DNA from: SZUA-365 sp034002405
Lineage (GTDB): Bacteria; Bacteroidota; Ignavibacteria; SZUA-365
Reading direction: 5' to 3'
NCBI GenBank assembly: GCA_034002405.1
Contig: JAVFAS010000077.1
Location: forward strand, 1-13,497
DNA: 13,497 nt
Below the pieces are notes generated by a model. The model did no database searches and was not told where the DNA came from. It saw only the letters and a program-made list of their open reading frames with translations. Made by a program: the position numbers and the translations under genes. Shown piece after piece: positions 6,671 to 13,497 of the stretch. Every line of letters starts with the position of its first letter. Position 1 is the stretch's first letter.

Positions 6671-8149
6671 ATGAACGCCGAGAACGTGTATTCATGGATC
6701 GTCTTCTCCCTGTATGCCATCGCGATCATCGGTATCGCGATCTGGTCGCGCGGTCGCGCACGATCGATGGAATCCTTTTCTGTCGGCACGCGCACGGTCA
6801 GTCCGTATTTCGTCGGTCTTTCACTCGCGGCGAACATGACCAGCGCGGCCACGTTCGTGATCAATCCAGGCCTGATGTATCTGTACGGTTGGGCGGGGGT
6901 GCTCGGCTACGCGGTCGCGACACCGCTCGGCATCTATCTCGCGCTGATCGTCATCAGTACGAAGTTTCGCCGTATCGGTGACCGCACGCGGGTGATCACC
7001 GTGCCGCAGTGGATCGGCGATCGATACGGTGCCCCGGCGCTGAAAGTCTACTTCTCCGTGCTCTCGCTGCTGCAGATCACCTTCCTCGTGCTGATCGTGG
7101 TCGGCCTGTCGGTTGTGCTGCGCGGAACGCTCGGCATCCCGATCGAAGCCGCCCTGCTGGTGATCGTGGTGTTCACCTTCGGCTACATCCTGCTCGGTGG
7201 CGCGAGTGCGCATATCATGACCAACACGATGCAAGCGGGAATCATGATTCTCGTCGCCGTGCTGTTCCTTCTTTCCGGCTCGGAATTTTTCTCCGATGGC
7301 GTCGGCGGATTCTTCACCCGTCTCGATGCCGTGTCCCCGCATTACGGTGGCATGGTGAATCCCGACAGTCTGCTTTTCCGTGATTGGTTCGAAGTCTTTG
7401 CCGCGAACTTCATCATCGGCGTCGCCATCATCCTCCAACCGCATATCATCTCCAAATCGCTGTATCTGCGGACGGAGAAGGACGTCCGCCGCTATCTCAC
7501 GACCGCGGTGGTCGTGTCCTTTTTGTTCTTCGCCGTTTTGATCGTCGGTCTGTTCGCACGCATGACGTTAACGGGCGAGCCAATCGCGCCCGACGTCGTG
7601 ATGGCCACGTATATCGTGCACGAATTTCCGCCCGCGCTGCGCGCCGTGATCGGGCTCGGCATCCTCGCCGCCGGATTTTCAACGCTCGAAGGCATTCTCG
7701 TCGCGCTGTCCTCGATTTTCGCCAATGATTTCCTGCGCGGCGTCCTGCCACGGCGCATGACCAGCGGTGAGGAGTGGACGGCGCGGTCGCTGCGCTTCGC
7801 GAAGTACTTTCTCATCGTCCTGGCGCCGGTGACGCTCCTGTTGTCGTGGGACCAGATCCAGCATCCGTCGCTGTCGGTGGCGATGTTCGCGCAGAACGGC
7901 GTGTACGGCCTCTTCGCCGCGACCTTCGTCCCGATTCTCTTCGGGGTGTTTTCGAAGCGCGCGACCACCGGGATGGTCCTCGCCTCGTCACTCACGGCAT
8001 TGCTCGTGCACTTCGGCATGTACTACGGACGGATCACGATGTATCACAACAATCCGGGAGTCACCGCCGCCTGCGCCCTCATCGCCAGCGTGCTCGTGAT
8101 GGCGGGACTTCTGCTCGCGACTCCCCGGCGCACGGAGGAACGGCCATGA
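6671..8149 (+). CDS. Sodium:solute symporter (SSS family)
   Basis: A 492-residue inner-membrane transporter with about 13 hydrophobic segments, the usual SSS (TC 2.A.21) size and architecture. The first segment is at ~8-25. The early S-L-A-A-N-M-T-S-A-A-T-F (51-62) and N-P-G-L-M-Y-L-Y-G-W lie where the family has its conserved first core helix. Q-P-H-I-I-S-K-S-L-Y (256-265) resembles the central loop motif, and A-A-G-F-S-T-L-E followed by A-L-S-S-I-F (333-350) matches the helix that carries sodium-site serines in PutP and SGLT relatives. Family members import amino acids, sugars, carboxylates or vitamins with sodium; the solute cannot be read from sequence. It starts 7 bp after the preceding stop (AGGA 4 bases upstream) and its stop overlaps the ligase start as ATGA. 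It probably imports the compound processed by this operon or by the divergent lyase. Confidence 0.85.
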   Translation: MNAENVYSWIVFSLYAIAIIGIAIWSRGRARSMESFSVGTRTVSPYFVGLSLAANMTSAATFVINPGLMYLYGWAGVLGYAVATPLGIYLALIVISTKFRRIGDRTRVITVPQWIGDRYGAPALKVYFSVLSLLQITFLVLIVVGLSVVLRGTLGIPIEAALLVIVVFTFGYILLGGASAHIMTNTMQAGIMILVAVLFLLSGSEFFSDGVGGFFTRLDAVSPHYGGMVNPDSLLFRDWFEVFAANFIIGVAIILQPHIISKSLYLRTEKDVRRYLTTAVVVSFLFFAVLIVGLFARMTLTGEPIAPDVVMATYIVHEFPPALRAVIGLGILAAGFSTLEGILVALSSIFANDFLRGVLPRRMTSGEEWTARSLRFAKYFLIVLAPVTLLLSWDQIQHPSLSVAMFAQNGVYGLFAATFVPILFGVFSKRATTGMVLASSLTALLVHFGMYYGRITMYHNNPGVTAACALIASVLVMAGLLLATPRRTEERP

Positions 8150-9726
8150 GACCGAGGACGGACTGGTTCGATCGCTGGGCGGTCTATGCCCCGGATGCGC
8201 CGGCACTGACCGATGCGGAATCGGCGCGGGATTTCACCTATGCCGCCTGCGCGCGCATCATCAACCGCTGCGCGCGCGTCTTGCGTGACGAGTACGGTAT
8301 CGCGCAGGGCGACCGGATCGCGGTGCTCTCGACGAACGAGATTGAATATATCTTTCTCTTTTTTGCCGCACAGAAAATCGGCGCGGTGCTCGTGCCGATG
8401 AATTTCCGGCTGACCGCGCGCGAACTCGCGCAGAATATTCGTGATTGCGCACCATCACTTTTCGTGCACCAACAGCAGTTCGACACGATCGCCGCCGACG
8501 CGGTCGCCGCCGCAGTTGCGGCCGGACCCGTCGCCGCCGTCTCCTCCTCCATTGCCGCCACGCCGGATGCCTTCGACGGCGCACCCCGGCGGGTTGCCTT
8601 CGACGGCGCGGGCAGTCTTACCGTCCAGATGTACAACGAGGCATTGTCCTGCGAGCCGGTGGCGCAGGACGCGGATTTCGACACCCCGGTGATGGTGCTC
8701 TACACCTCGGGCACCACGGGCGTCCCGAAAGGCGCGATCATCACGCATGGGATGATGTTCTGGAATTCCGTCAATACCACGATGCGTCTCAACATCGTGC
8801 AGCAGGATGTCACGCTCACCTTCGCGCCGTTTTTCCATACCGGTGGGTGGAACGTGCTCACCACCCCGTTTCTGCATCGGGGGGCGCATGTCATTCTCCT
8901 GAAGCGCTTCGATCCCGCACAGGTGCTCCAGCTGTGCGACCGCGCGGGTGTGACCGTGCTGTTCGGTGTGCCGACCATGATGGCCCGGCTGCATGACAGC
9001 GAGGGTTTCGCGACCGCGTCGTTGCGCAGCGTGCGCTATGCCATCGTTGGTGGCGAACCCATGCCGGTCGATCTCATTCGCGCCTGGCAGGAGAAAGGCG
9101 TACCCATCCGCCAGGGATATGGCCTGACGGAATTCGGGCCGAATGTTTTTTCACTCAATGAAGACGATGCCATCCGGAAAATCGGGTCGATCGGATTTCC
9201 GAACTTCTATGTCGACACCCGCATCGTCGATGACACGGGCAAGGATCTTCCGCCGGGCGCGGTCGGCGAGCTGTTGTTGCGCGGACCGGTCTGCACGCCG
9301 GGGTACTGGAACAATCCCGAGGCCACCGCGGCGACCATCCGTGACGGCTGGCTGCACACCGGCGACCTGGTACGACGAGACGACGAGGGCTATCACTACG
9401 TCGTGGACCGCAAGAAGGACATGTTCATCAGCGGCGCCGAGAATGTCTATCCCGCCGAAATCGAGCATTGCCTTCGCCAACATGCCGCGGTGCAGGCCGT
9501 GGCAGTCATCGGAGTTCCGGATGCGAAATGGGGGGAAGTCGGCACCGCGTTCATTGTCCGCCGTCCGGACGCGACGGCGGAGGTCGAAGACATTCTCGAA
9601 TTCTGCCGGGTGAATCTGGCAAAATACAAAATTCCGAAGTACGTTGTCTTTCTGGACGAATTGCCCGTCAGTGACAGCGGAAAAATTCTCAAGAAACAAT
9701 TGCGAGCCATGTATGATGGAAGGTAG
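8146..9726 (+). CDS. Acyl-CoA ligase of the AMP-forming (ANL) superfamily
   Basis: A 526-residue ANL enzyme that should activate a carboxylic acid with ATP and CoA to its acyl-CoA and AMP. All core motifs are present: the P-loop Y-T-S-G-T-T-G-V-P-K-G at 186-196, G-Y-G-L-T-E at 324-329, H-T-G-D at 404-407, the hinge D-R-K-K-D-M-F-I-S-G at 421-430 followed by A-E-N-V-Y-P-A-E-I-E, and the C-terminal catalytic Lys513 in S-G-K-I-L. The sequence resembles medium/long-chain or aryl/cinnamate-type ligases more than acetyl-CoA synthetase, but the acid is not predictable. Residues ~115-165 are an alanine-rich low-complexity stretch. The start is fixed by GGAGGA 6 bases upstream and the ATGA overlap with the symporter stop. 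Product from the lyase (an enoic acid) or the imported solute would be logical substrates, with the hydratase next. Confidence 0.88.
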   Translation: MRPRTDWFDRWAVYAPDAPALTDAESARDFTYAACARIINRCARVLRDEYGIAQGDRIAVLSTNEIEYIFLFFAAQKIGAVLVPMNFRLTARELAQNIRDCAPSLFVHQQQFDTIAADAVAAAVAAGPVAAVSSSIAATPDAFDGAPRRVAFDGAGSLTVQMYNEALSCEPVAQDADFDTPVMVLYTSGTTGVPKGAIITHGMMFWNSVNTTMRLNIVQQDVTLTFAPFFHTGGWNVLTTPFLHRGAHVILLKRFDPAQVLQLCDRAGVTVLFGVPTMMARLHDSEGFATASLRSVRYAIVGGEPMPVDLIRAWQEKGVPIRQGYGLTEFGPNVFSLNEDDAIRKIGSIGFPNFYVDTRIVDDTGKDLPPGAVGELLLRGPVCTPGYWNNPEATAATIRDGWLHTGDLVRRDDEGYHYVVDRKKDMFISGAENVYPAEIEHCLRQHAAVQAVAVIGVPDAKWGEVGTAFIVRRPDATAEVEDILEFCRVNLAKYKIPKYVVFLDELPVSDSGKILKKQLRAMYDGR

Positions 9727-10135
9727 ACGTCTGCAGGATATGACGGTCGGGGAGACCGCCGCATTCACAAAAACGGTGAGCGAAGCGGATGTCTATGGCT
9801 TCGCGGGTATCACGGGTGACTTCAATCCCATGCACGTCAACGCCGTCCATGCCGCGGCGAGCCGCTTCGAGCGGCGCATCGCGCACGGCGTGCTCTCGGC
9901 CGGACTGATTTCCGCCGTGCTCGGCATGCAATTGCCGGGCGCGGGTGCGATTTACGTCTCGCAGTCGTTGCGTTTCCTCGCGCCGGTGTATCTCGGCGAT
10001 ACCATCACCGCGGAGGTGGAGGTCGTCGAACTCATCCCGGAGCGGAACCGCGTGCGCCTGGCCACGCGCTGCCGCAACCAGGATGGCGTGATCGTGGCCG
10101 AGGGAGAATCGGTGCTGCTGCCGCGAAAGGCCTGA
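9713..10135 (+). CDS. MaoC-like (R)-specific enoyl-CoA hydratase
   Basis: A 140-residue single hot-dog-fold protein of the MaoC/PhaJ type, which adds water to a trans-2-enoyl-CoA to give the (R)-3-hydroxyacyl-CoA. The catalytic hydratase-2 motif is clear at residues 35-41, G-D-F-N-P-M-H, with Asp36 and His41 as the active dyad. R-I-A-H-G-V-L-S-A-G at 54-63 forms the following helix, and S-Q-S-L-R-F-L-A-P-V-Y-L-G-D is the typical central strand region. The reading frame overlaps the ligase end by 14 bp (ATGATG at 9713-9718; either ATG could be the start), indicating translational coupling. As last gene of the operon it probably acts on the CoA thioester made by the ligase. A matching hydroxyacyl-CoA dehydrogenase is not in the window. 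Confidence 0.85.
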   Translation: MMEGRRLQDMTVGETAAFTKTVSEADVYGFAGITGDFNPMHVNAVHAAASRFERRIAHGVLSAGLISAVLGMQLPGAGAIYVSQSLRFLAPVYLGDTITAEVEVVELIPERNRVRLATRCRNQDGVIVAEGESVLLPRKA

Positions 10136-10201
10136 CGTCCCATACTCGAGCGTATCGTGTCGTATTTTTTGTTCTCACATCATTCATGAAGGAGTTCCGC
10201 C

Positions 10202-10981
10202 ATGACGTTCCGTCTTCTCCCGTTCTTCCTCGTTGCCGCGATGCTGGTTGTCGTCGCGTGTTCCGATGATGACGACAGTACACCGATCACCCCGACCGAC
10301 AGGATCACCGTGTCGAATTTCTCGCCGATCAGCGGTCCGATCGGGACCATGGTCACGGTTTCGGGCACGAATTACGGCACCGATCCCTCGGCGCTCACCA
10401 TTACCGTTGGTGGCGTCGTTGTCACGCCGGTTTCGGTGACCAACACGGAAATCACATTCCGCATTCCGTCCTCGCTGCCCATGGGCGCCACGACGATCAA
10501 GATCCAGAAGGGAAGCGGAACGCCGCTCGATCTGCAGTTCCTGGTCGAGGATCCCATTGTTGGTGTTTGGGTGTCGGACAGCGCGAACGTCGCGCCGCTG
10601 CTCTATGGCGCGCCCTTCCACGTTCGCAAGATCGTTGCCACGTTCAAGGCCAACGGCACCTACACCGTGGTGCAGACGGACTCCTCGCAGACCTCGCTTA
10701 CCCTGACGGGCGTCTGGTTCGCCGCCGTGGGTGGCGCGGCCGCGCCGAATGACAAGATCCGCACGATTACCGTCAACCAGGGCACGCCATCGGCGCTGAC
10801 CGCCGAGGGAATCTATGAAGTGACGGTGGACGACGGGAAGATCATGATGAACTATGAAGTCGTGCAGACCGAGCCGCCTCTCGCGGGCGTGAGCAAGCCG
10901 ACGGCGGAAGGTGGCTTCGGCAGCACCGCCGGTGGTACGTTCGGGATGATCAACGTGCAGAAGTACGTCCGGACAAACTAA
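10202..10981 (+). CDS. Surface lipoprotein with an IPT/TIG domain
   Basis: A 259-residue lipoprotein. The signal peptide ends in the lipobox V-V-A-C with lipidated Cys20, directly followed by S-D-D-D-D-S, resembling the acidic lipoprotein export signal that sends Bacteroidota lipoproteins to the cell surface. Residues ~34-118 are an IPT/TIG immunoglobulin-like domain (I-T-V-S-N-F-S-P-I-S-G-P-I-G, V-T-V-S-G-T-N-Y-G, F-R-I-P-S). Residues ~119-259 form a beta-rich domain beginning I-V-G-V-W-V with F-K-A-N-G-T-Y-T, reminiscent of lipocalin-like repeats in small Bacteroidota lipoproteins. The function is unknown; ligand or polymer binding is plausible. A good AAGGAG lies 7 bases before the ATG. 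It starts 66 bp after the hydratase, is followed by a terminator, and may be a separate unit from the metabolic operon. Confidence 0.8.
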   Translation: MTFRLLPFFLVAAMLVVVACSDDDDSTPITPTDRITVSNFSPISGPIGTMVTVSGTNYGTDPSALTITVGGVVVTPVSVTNTEITFRIPSSLPMGATTIKIQKGSGTPLDLQFLVEDPIVGVWVSDSANVAPLLYGAPFHVRKIVATFKANGTYTVVQTDSSQTSLTLTGVWFAAVGGAAAPNDKIRTITVNQGTPSALTAEGIYEVTVDDGKIMMNYEVVQTEPPLAGVSKPTAEGGFGSTAGGTFGMINVQKYVRTN

Positions 10982-10985
10982 GTGC

Positions 10986-11030
10986 GTGGCGGGAGGGATC
11001 GTGGTGGTCCCTCCCGCACCGTCGTTTTTT
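10986..11030 (+). terminator. Rho-independent terminator after the lipoprotein gene
   Basis: A perfect 10-bp stem, gcgggaggga at 10989-10998 and tccctcccgc at 11008-11017, with a 9-base loop, followed 7 bases later by six T residues at 11025-11030. It starts within 10 bases of the lipoprotein stop and lies before the next gene's start at 11088, which argues that the next gene has its own promoter or depends on read-through. Confidence 0.85.
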
Positions 11031-11087
11031 CCGTCCACCCCTGTTCGTCCCCGTCGTTTCGTCCCGATCATCCATACAGGTGCTCCG

Positions 11088-12665
11088 ATGCTCCGACTCC
11101 TTTTTCTGAGTACGATCGCGCTGATGCTCACCGCGCCGTTGCGCGCACAGATGCCCGATTATCCGGTCGATGACGAACGGAGCCGGGGGGTGCCGGGCGA
11201 GGTGCCCGCGGAAGTGCAATTCATCGGATATCTGTTCACCCGCTTTTCGGCGACGAACGTCGCACCGACGAACGAACTCCTCCGCGGCCAGATCATCGGC
11301 CGTTTGTTCGGCGGCAATACGACCACGACGCTGCCGCGGACGGCGGTGTATGGAGAATCGCGTTTCGTGCCGTTGTTCGTCTATCGACCGGCCATTCTCG
11401 ATGGCGCAGCGGTGTTTCGCGGACTCTTCAAGGTCGACATGACCTGGGGCGACGCGAATTACGGGGTGGGAAACAACACCGGCGGCGCGATCAGCGGCGC
11501 GACCGTGAACATTCAGACCCTGATGGCGAATGTCGAACTGCGTCCCGCGCACACGTGGAACGTCGTGGTCGGCCTGCAGCGCATTTTCGATAACGTGCGC
11601 GATCCGAATGTCACCGCGCTCGGCGTGCATCAGACCAGCGGCAACCGTCTGATGTATTGGGGTACGCAGGGCATCGGCGTGAGCAGCTATCTCCAGATCT
11701 CCCCGATCACGGATGCACGGCTCTCGTATTATCAGCTCTACGAAAACCAGATCCAGGTCGACGACGACGTGGTGCTTTGGATGGCTGATCTGGAAACACA
11801 GCTTCATCCGCTGGTCGAACTTGGCGGCAGCGCCTGGTATGTGCGCGACCGCGGCGCGGGCAGCGGCGGTGTTTCGGTGCTCGGACAGGGATTCAACTCC
11901 ACGCTGGTCGACTACAACGGCGGCGCGCGATTGCAGCTCGACAATCCGAAGTACCAGGCCGACGTCTTCTGGTTGGGCGCGAATACGGCCTACAACCGCG
12001 AGTTCACCAACGGTCGATGGTGGGCCAGCGCCATGGCGATGGCGAATCTCGGATCGATTGACACCGTCGGCGCCGATGGGACGACCGCCCCGCGCGCGGA
12101 TCTGTTCGGGGTGACCGGGCACGCATCGCTGTACTACAAATTCGGACAGACCGCGAACGACCGCATCGGACTCGAAGCGCTGTACACCACCGGCGATGCC
12201 GACGGCGCGGCCGATGGCCAATACGACGGGGTGGTAACCGGCAATACCTGGGGATCACCCGTGGGCATTTACAGTTCCCATCGGGCCTATCTGCTGTTTC
12301 CGGATCCGCAGGTCATCAACCGCTACTATTCGGCCGTGCATGACATCTCCAATCTCGGCTACGGCACGCGCGCGCTGTTTCTCAACTATCACAACGATGT
12401 GATCCCGAATAAGCTGGCCATGAAGCTCGGCGCGGCCGCGGCGTTCGCGAACGAAACCCCACGCTTTGGTGGCGATTTCATCGGCTATGAGGTCAACGCG
12501 GAATTCAAATATCACTACGGTGTGTTTCTCACCTTCGGACTGCACATGGCCTACATGGTGCCCGGTGATTTCTACGACAGTCCCTTCGTGCGCAACAGCG
12601 CGACACCCGCGCGCCCCGCCGATCCCTGGGTGATGTTTGCCTCGCTTGCGTGGATGATGTTCTGA
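11088..12665 (+). CDS. Putative outer-membrane beta-barrel (porin-like) protein
   Basis: A 525-residue exported protein with a signal peptide (M-L-R-L-L-F-L-S-T-I-A-L-M-L-T-A-P-L-R-A, predicted cleavage before Q-M-P). The mature part has no long hydrophobic helices. It is rich in aromatic and glycine residues, with many amphipathic beta-strand-like stretches such as L-F-V-Y-R-P, S-A-W-Y-V-R-D and A-S-L-Y-Y-K-F-G. It ends in an aromatic strand, V-M-F-A-S-L-A-W-M-M-F, whose final Phe is the usual recognition signal for outer-membrane barrel assembly. I recognise no specific family; an alginate-export or general porin-like channel is a guess. ATG 11088 is chosen because it starts the signal peptide and has AGG 7 bases upstream; earlier in-frame codons overlap the terminator. 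Confidence 0.7.
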   Translation: MLRLLFLSTIALMLTAPLRAQMPDYPVDDERSRGVPGEVPAEVQFIGYLFTRFSATNVAPTNELLRGQIIGRLFGGNTTTTLPRTAVYGESRFVPLFVYRPAILDGAAVFRGLFKVDMTWGDANYGVGNNTGGAISGATVNIQTLMANVELRPAHTWNVVVGLQRIFDNVRDPNVTALGVHQTSGNRLMYWGTQGIGVSSYLQISPITDARLSYYQLYENQIQVDDDVVLWMADLETQLHPLVELGGSAWYVRDRGAGSGGVSVLGQGFNSTLVDYNGGARLQLDNPKYQADVFWLGANTAYNREFTNGRWWASAMAMANLGSIDTVGADGTTAPRADLFGVTGHASLYYKFGQTANDRIGLEALYTTGDADGAADGQYDGVVTGNTWGSPVGIYSSHRAYLLFPDPQVINRYYSAVHDISNLGYGTRALFLNYHNDVIPNKLAMKLGAAAAFANETPRFGGDFIGYEVNAEFKYHYGVFLTFGLHMAYMVPGDFYDSPFVRNSATPARPADPWVMFASLAWMMF

Positions 12666-12745
12666 TCCCGTGTCCGCACGTCCGCGGATCTCCGGGAACA
12701 TTGATGAGTCCTGACTGCTGTTCATTACAATCCCTGGCCAGTCCC

Positions 12746-13497
12746 ATGAAATCCCATTTCCTCCTTGCCCTTATGGTGCTCATGCTTTCCGGATGCGGTT
12801 CCGCGCGATTCTATTATGACCAGCCCGCGCTGCTGTTCGAAGACATCGACTACACCTTCGCGATGACCACCGGCACGGTCAACGGCGTGCATCTGGCCTG
12901 GCATGACAGCGGCGGCGCGGGTCCCGTTGTCGTGCTGGTGCACGGACTCGCGAGCAATGCGGGATTCTGGCGCGCGAATGTGCACGAACTCGCGGCCGCG
13001 GGAATACGTGTCGTCGCGGTCGATCTCCCGGGATACGGAAAGTCCGGCAAATCCTACGCCACGCCCTACGGCATGGGTTTTTATGCGCAGACCATCGAGG
13101 CGCTGCTCGAACGGCTCGGGATCGCGCGCGCGACGGTGGTGGGACACTCCATGGGCGGACAGATCGCCATGACCCTCGTGCTCGCGGGCAGTACGCGCGT
13201 CGACCGGCTGATCCTGCTCTCGCCCGCGGGTATCGAGCGCTTCGGAGACGGGGAAGGACGGTGGATGAAAGGCGCCATGACGCCCGCGTTCGTCATGGAG
13301 ACGCCCGAGGACCGCGTCCGCGCGAATCTCGCGGCGAATTTTTTCGAATGGCGTGACGACCTGGAATGGATGGTGGAGGAACGGGTCCGCATGGCGAAGG
13401 ATCCCGCGTTCGAGCGTTTCGCCTACGCGGTGTCCCGCTGTGTCGCGGCAATGATCGACGAACCGGTGTGGCAGCGATTGTCCGACATCCATGTTCC
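12746..13497 (+). CDS. Lipid-anchored alpha/beta hydrolase (3' end outside window)
   Basis: The frame is open to the window end, giving the first 250 residues. The N-terminus is a lipoprotein signal peptide with lipobox L-S-G-C (Cys17). An alpha/beta-hydrolase core follows: oxyanion motif V-L-V-H-G at 63-67, D-L-P-G-Y-G-K-S at 93-100, and the nucleophile elbow G-H-S-M-G at 133-137 with Ser135. R-L-I-L-L-S-P-A-G at 154-162 follows, then a helical cap region from ~165. The catalytic acid and His would lie at or beyond the edge. Family members hydrolyse esters, lactones, epoxides or C-C bonds; the substrate is unknown. A membrane-anchored form suggests action on lipids or envelope-located substrates. 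An in-frame ATG at 12704 has GGGAA 5 bases upstream and would add 14 residues before the signal peptide, which is less convincing. Confidence 0.85.
   Translation, partial: MKSHFLLALMVLMLSGCGSARFYYDQPALLFEDIDYTFAMTTGTVNGVHLAWHDSGGAGPVVVLVHGLASNAGFWRANVHELAAAGIRVVAVDLPGYGKSGKSYATPYGMGFYAQTIEALLERLGIARATVVGHSMGGQIAMTLVLAGSTRVDRLILLSPAGIERFGDGEGRWMKGAMTPAFVMETPEDRVRANLAANFFEWRDDLEWMVEERVRMAKDPAFERFAYAVSRCVAAMIDEPVWQRLSDIHV

Noticed and set aside
5611..10135. Aryl-polyene or flexirubin-type biosynthetic cluster
   Set aside because: Lyase, ligase, KS-like and dehydratase-like genes are reminiscent, but there is no acyl carrier protein, KAS I/II pair, ketoreductase or acyltransferase, and a symporter is embedded in the operon.
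10143..10171. Possible terminator after the MaoC gene (atactcgagcgtat followed by a T run)
   Set aside because: The stem is only about four base pairs and is separated from the T run. The T run may instead be part of the lipoprotein gene's promoter, but no matching upstream element was found.
10950..12221. Long minus-strand open frame antisense to the outer-membrane protein
   Set aside because: Low-complexity Arg/His-rich translation without recognisable motifs; it is a codon-bias shadow of the exported plus-strand protein.
12666..12698. Interrupted inverted repeats (tcccg with cggga, ccgc with gcgg) after the outer-membrane protein gene
   Set aside because: Arms are short and interrupted and no T tract follows, so a terminator cannot be supported.

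Overview
The window reads as GC-rich chromosome from a member of the Bacteroidota/Chlorobiota/Ignavibacteria-type (FCB) lineage. Three things point there: the first gene ends in a type IX secretion (Por) C-terminal sorting domain; one lipoprotein carries an acidic stretch straight after the lipobox cysteine (C-S-D-D-D-D), as in surface-exposed Bacteroidota lipoproteins; and secreted and outer-membrane proteins are frequent. The exact genus cannot be named from the sequence. There are no rRNA or tRNA genes, IS elements, phage genes or CRISPR arrays.

Layout. Left (3-2670, +): the 3' end of a secreted T9SS cargo protein, then a GT-C membrane glycosyltransferase fused to C-terminal TPRs. At 2671-2839 a short repeat-rich spacer separates these from two minus-strand genes: a double-CBS-domain protein (2840-3412) downstream of a histidine ammonia-lyase-like MIO enzyme (3440-4972). 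A ~150 bp divergent promoter region follows, holding an almost perfect 18-bp palindrome. Plus-strand genes then run tightly packed to 10135: a GbsR/MarR-type regulator, a KAS III-like thiolase-fold enzyme, a sodium:solute symporter, an acyl-CoA ligase and a MaoC-type enoyl-CoA hydratase. Adjacent genes overlap by 4-14 bp or are 7 bp apart, so they very probably form one translationally coupled operon. The right end has a surface lipoprotein with an IPT/TIG domain, a clear rho-independent terminator, a large outer-membrane beta-barrel-like protein, and the 5' part of a lipoprotein alpha/beta hydrolase that runs off the window.

The centre (2840-10135) is the most interesting part. It looks like a self-contained, locally regulated metabolic module: uptake (symporter), non-oxidative deamination of an amino acid to an alpha,beta-unsaturated acid (MIO lyase), CoA activation (ligase), hydration (MaoC), and a thiolase-fold step (KAS III-like). 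Two of its enzymes have unusual catalytic centres. The lyase has Ser-Ser-Gly where Ala-Ser-Gly is the usual MIO precursor, and Gln for the usual Pro four residues after that triad, yet keeps every other HAL active-site residue. The KAS III homologue keeps the cysteine but has Thr and Tyr where the catalytic His and Asn should be. No urocanase, imidazolonepropionase, acyl carrier protein or hydroxyacyl-CoA dehydrogenase is present, so this is neither a standard hut operon nor a recognisable aryl-polyene or fatty-acid cluster. The pathway is inferred; its substrate is not known.
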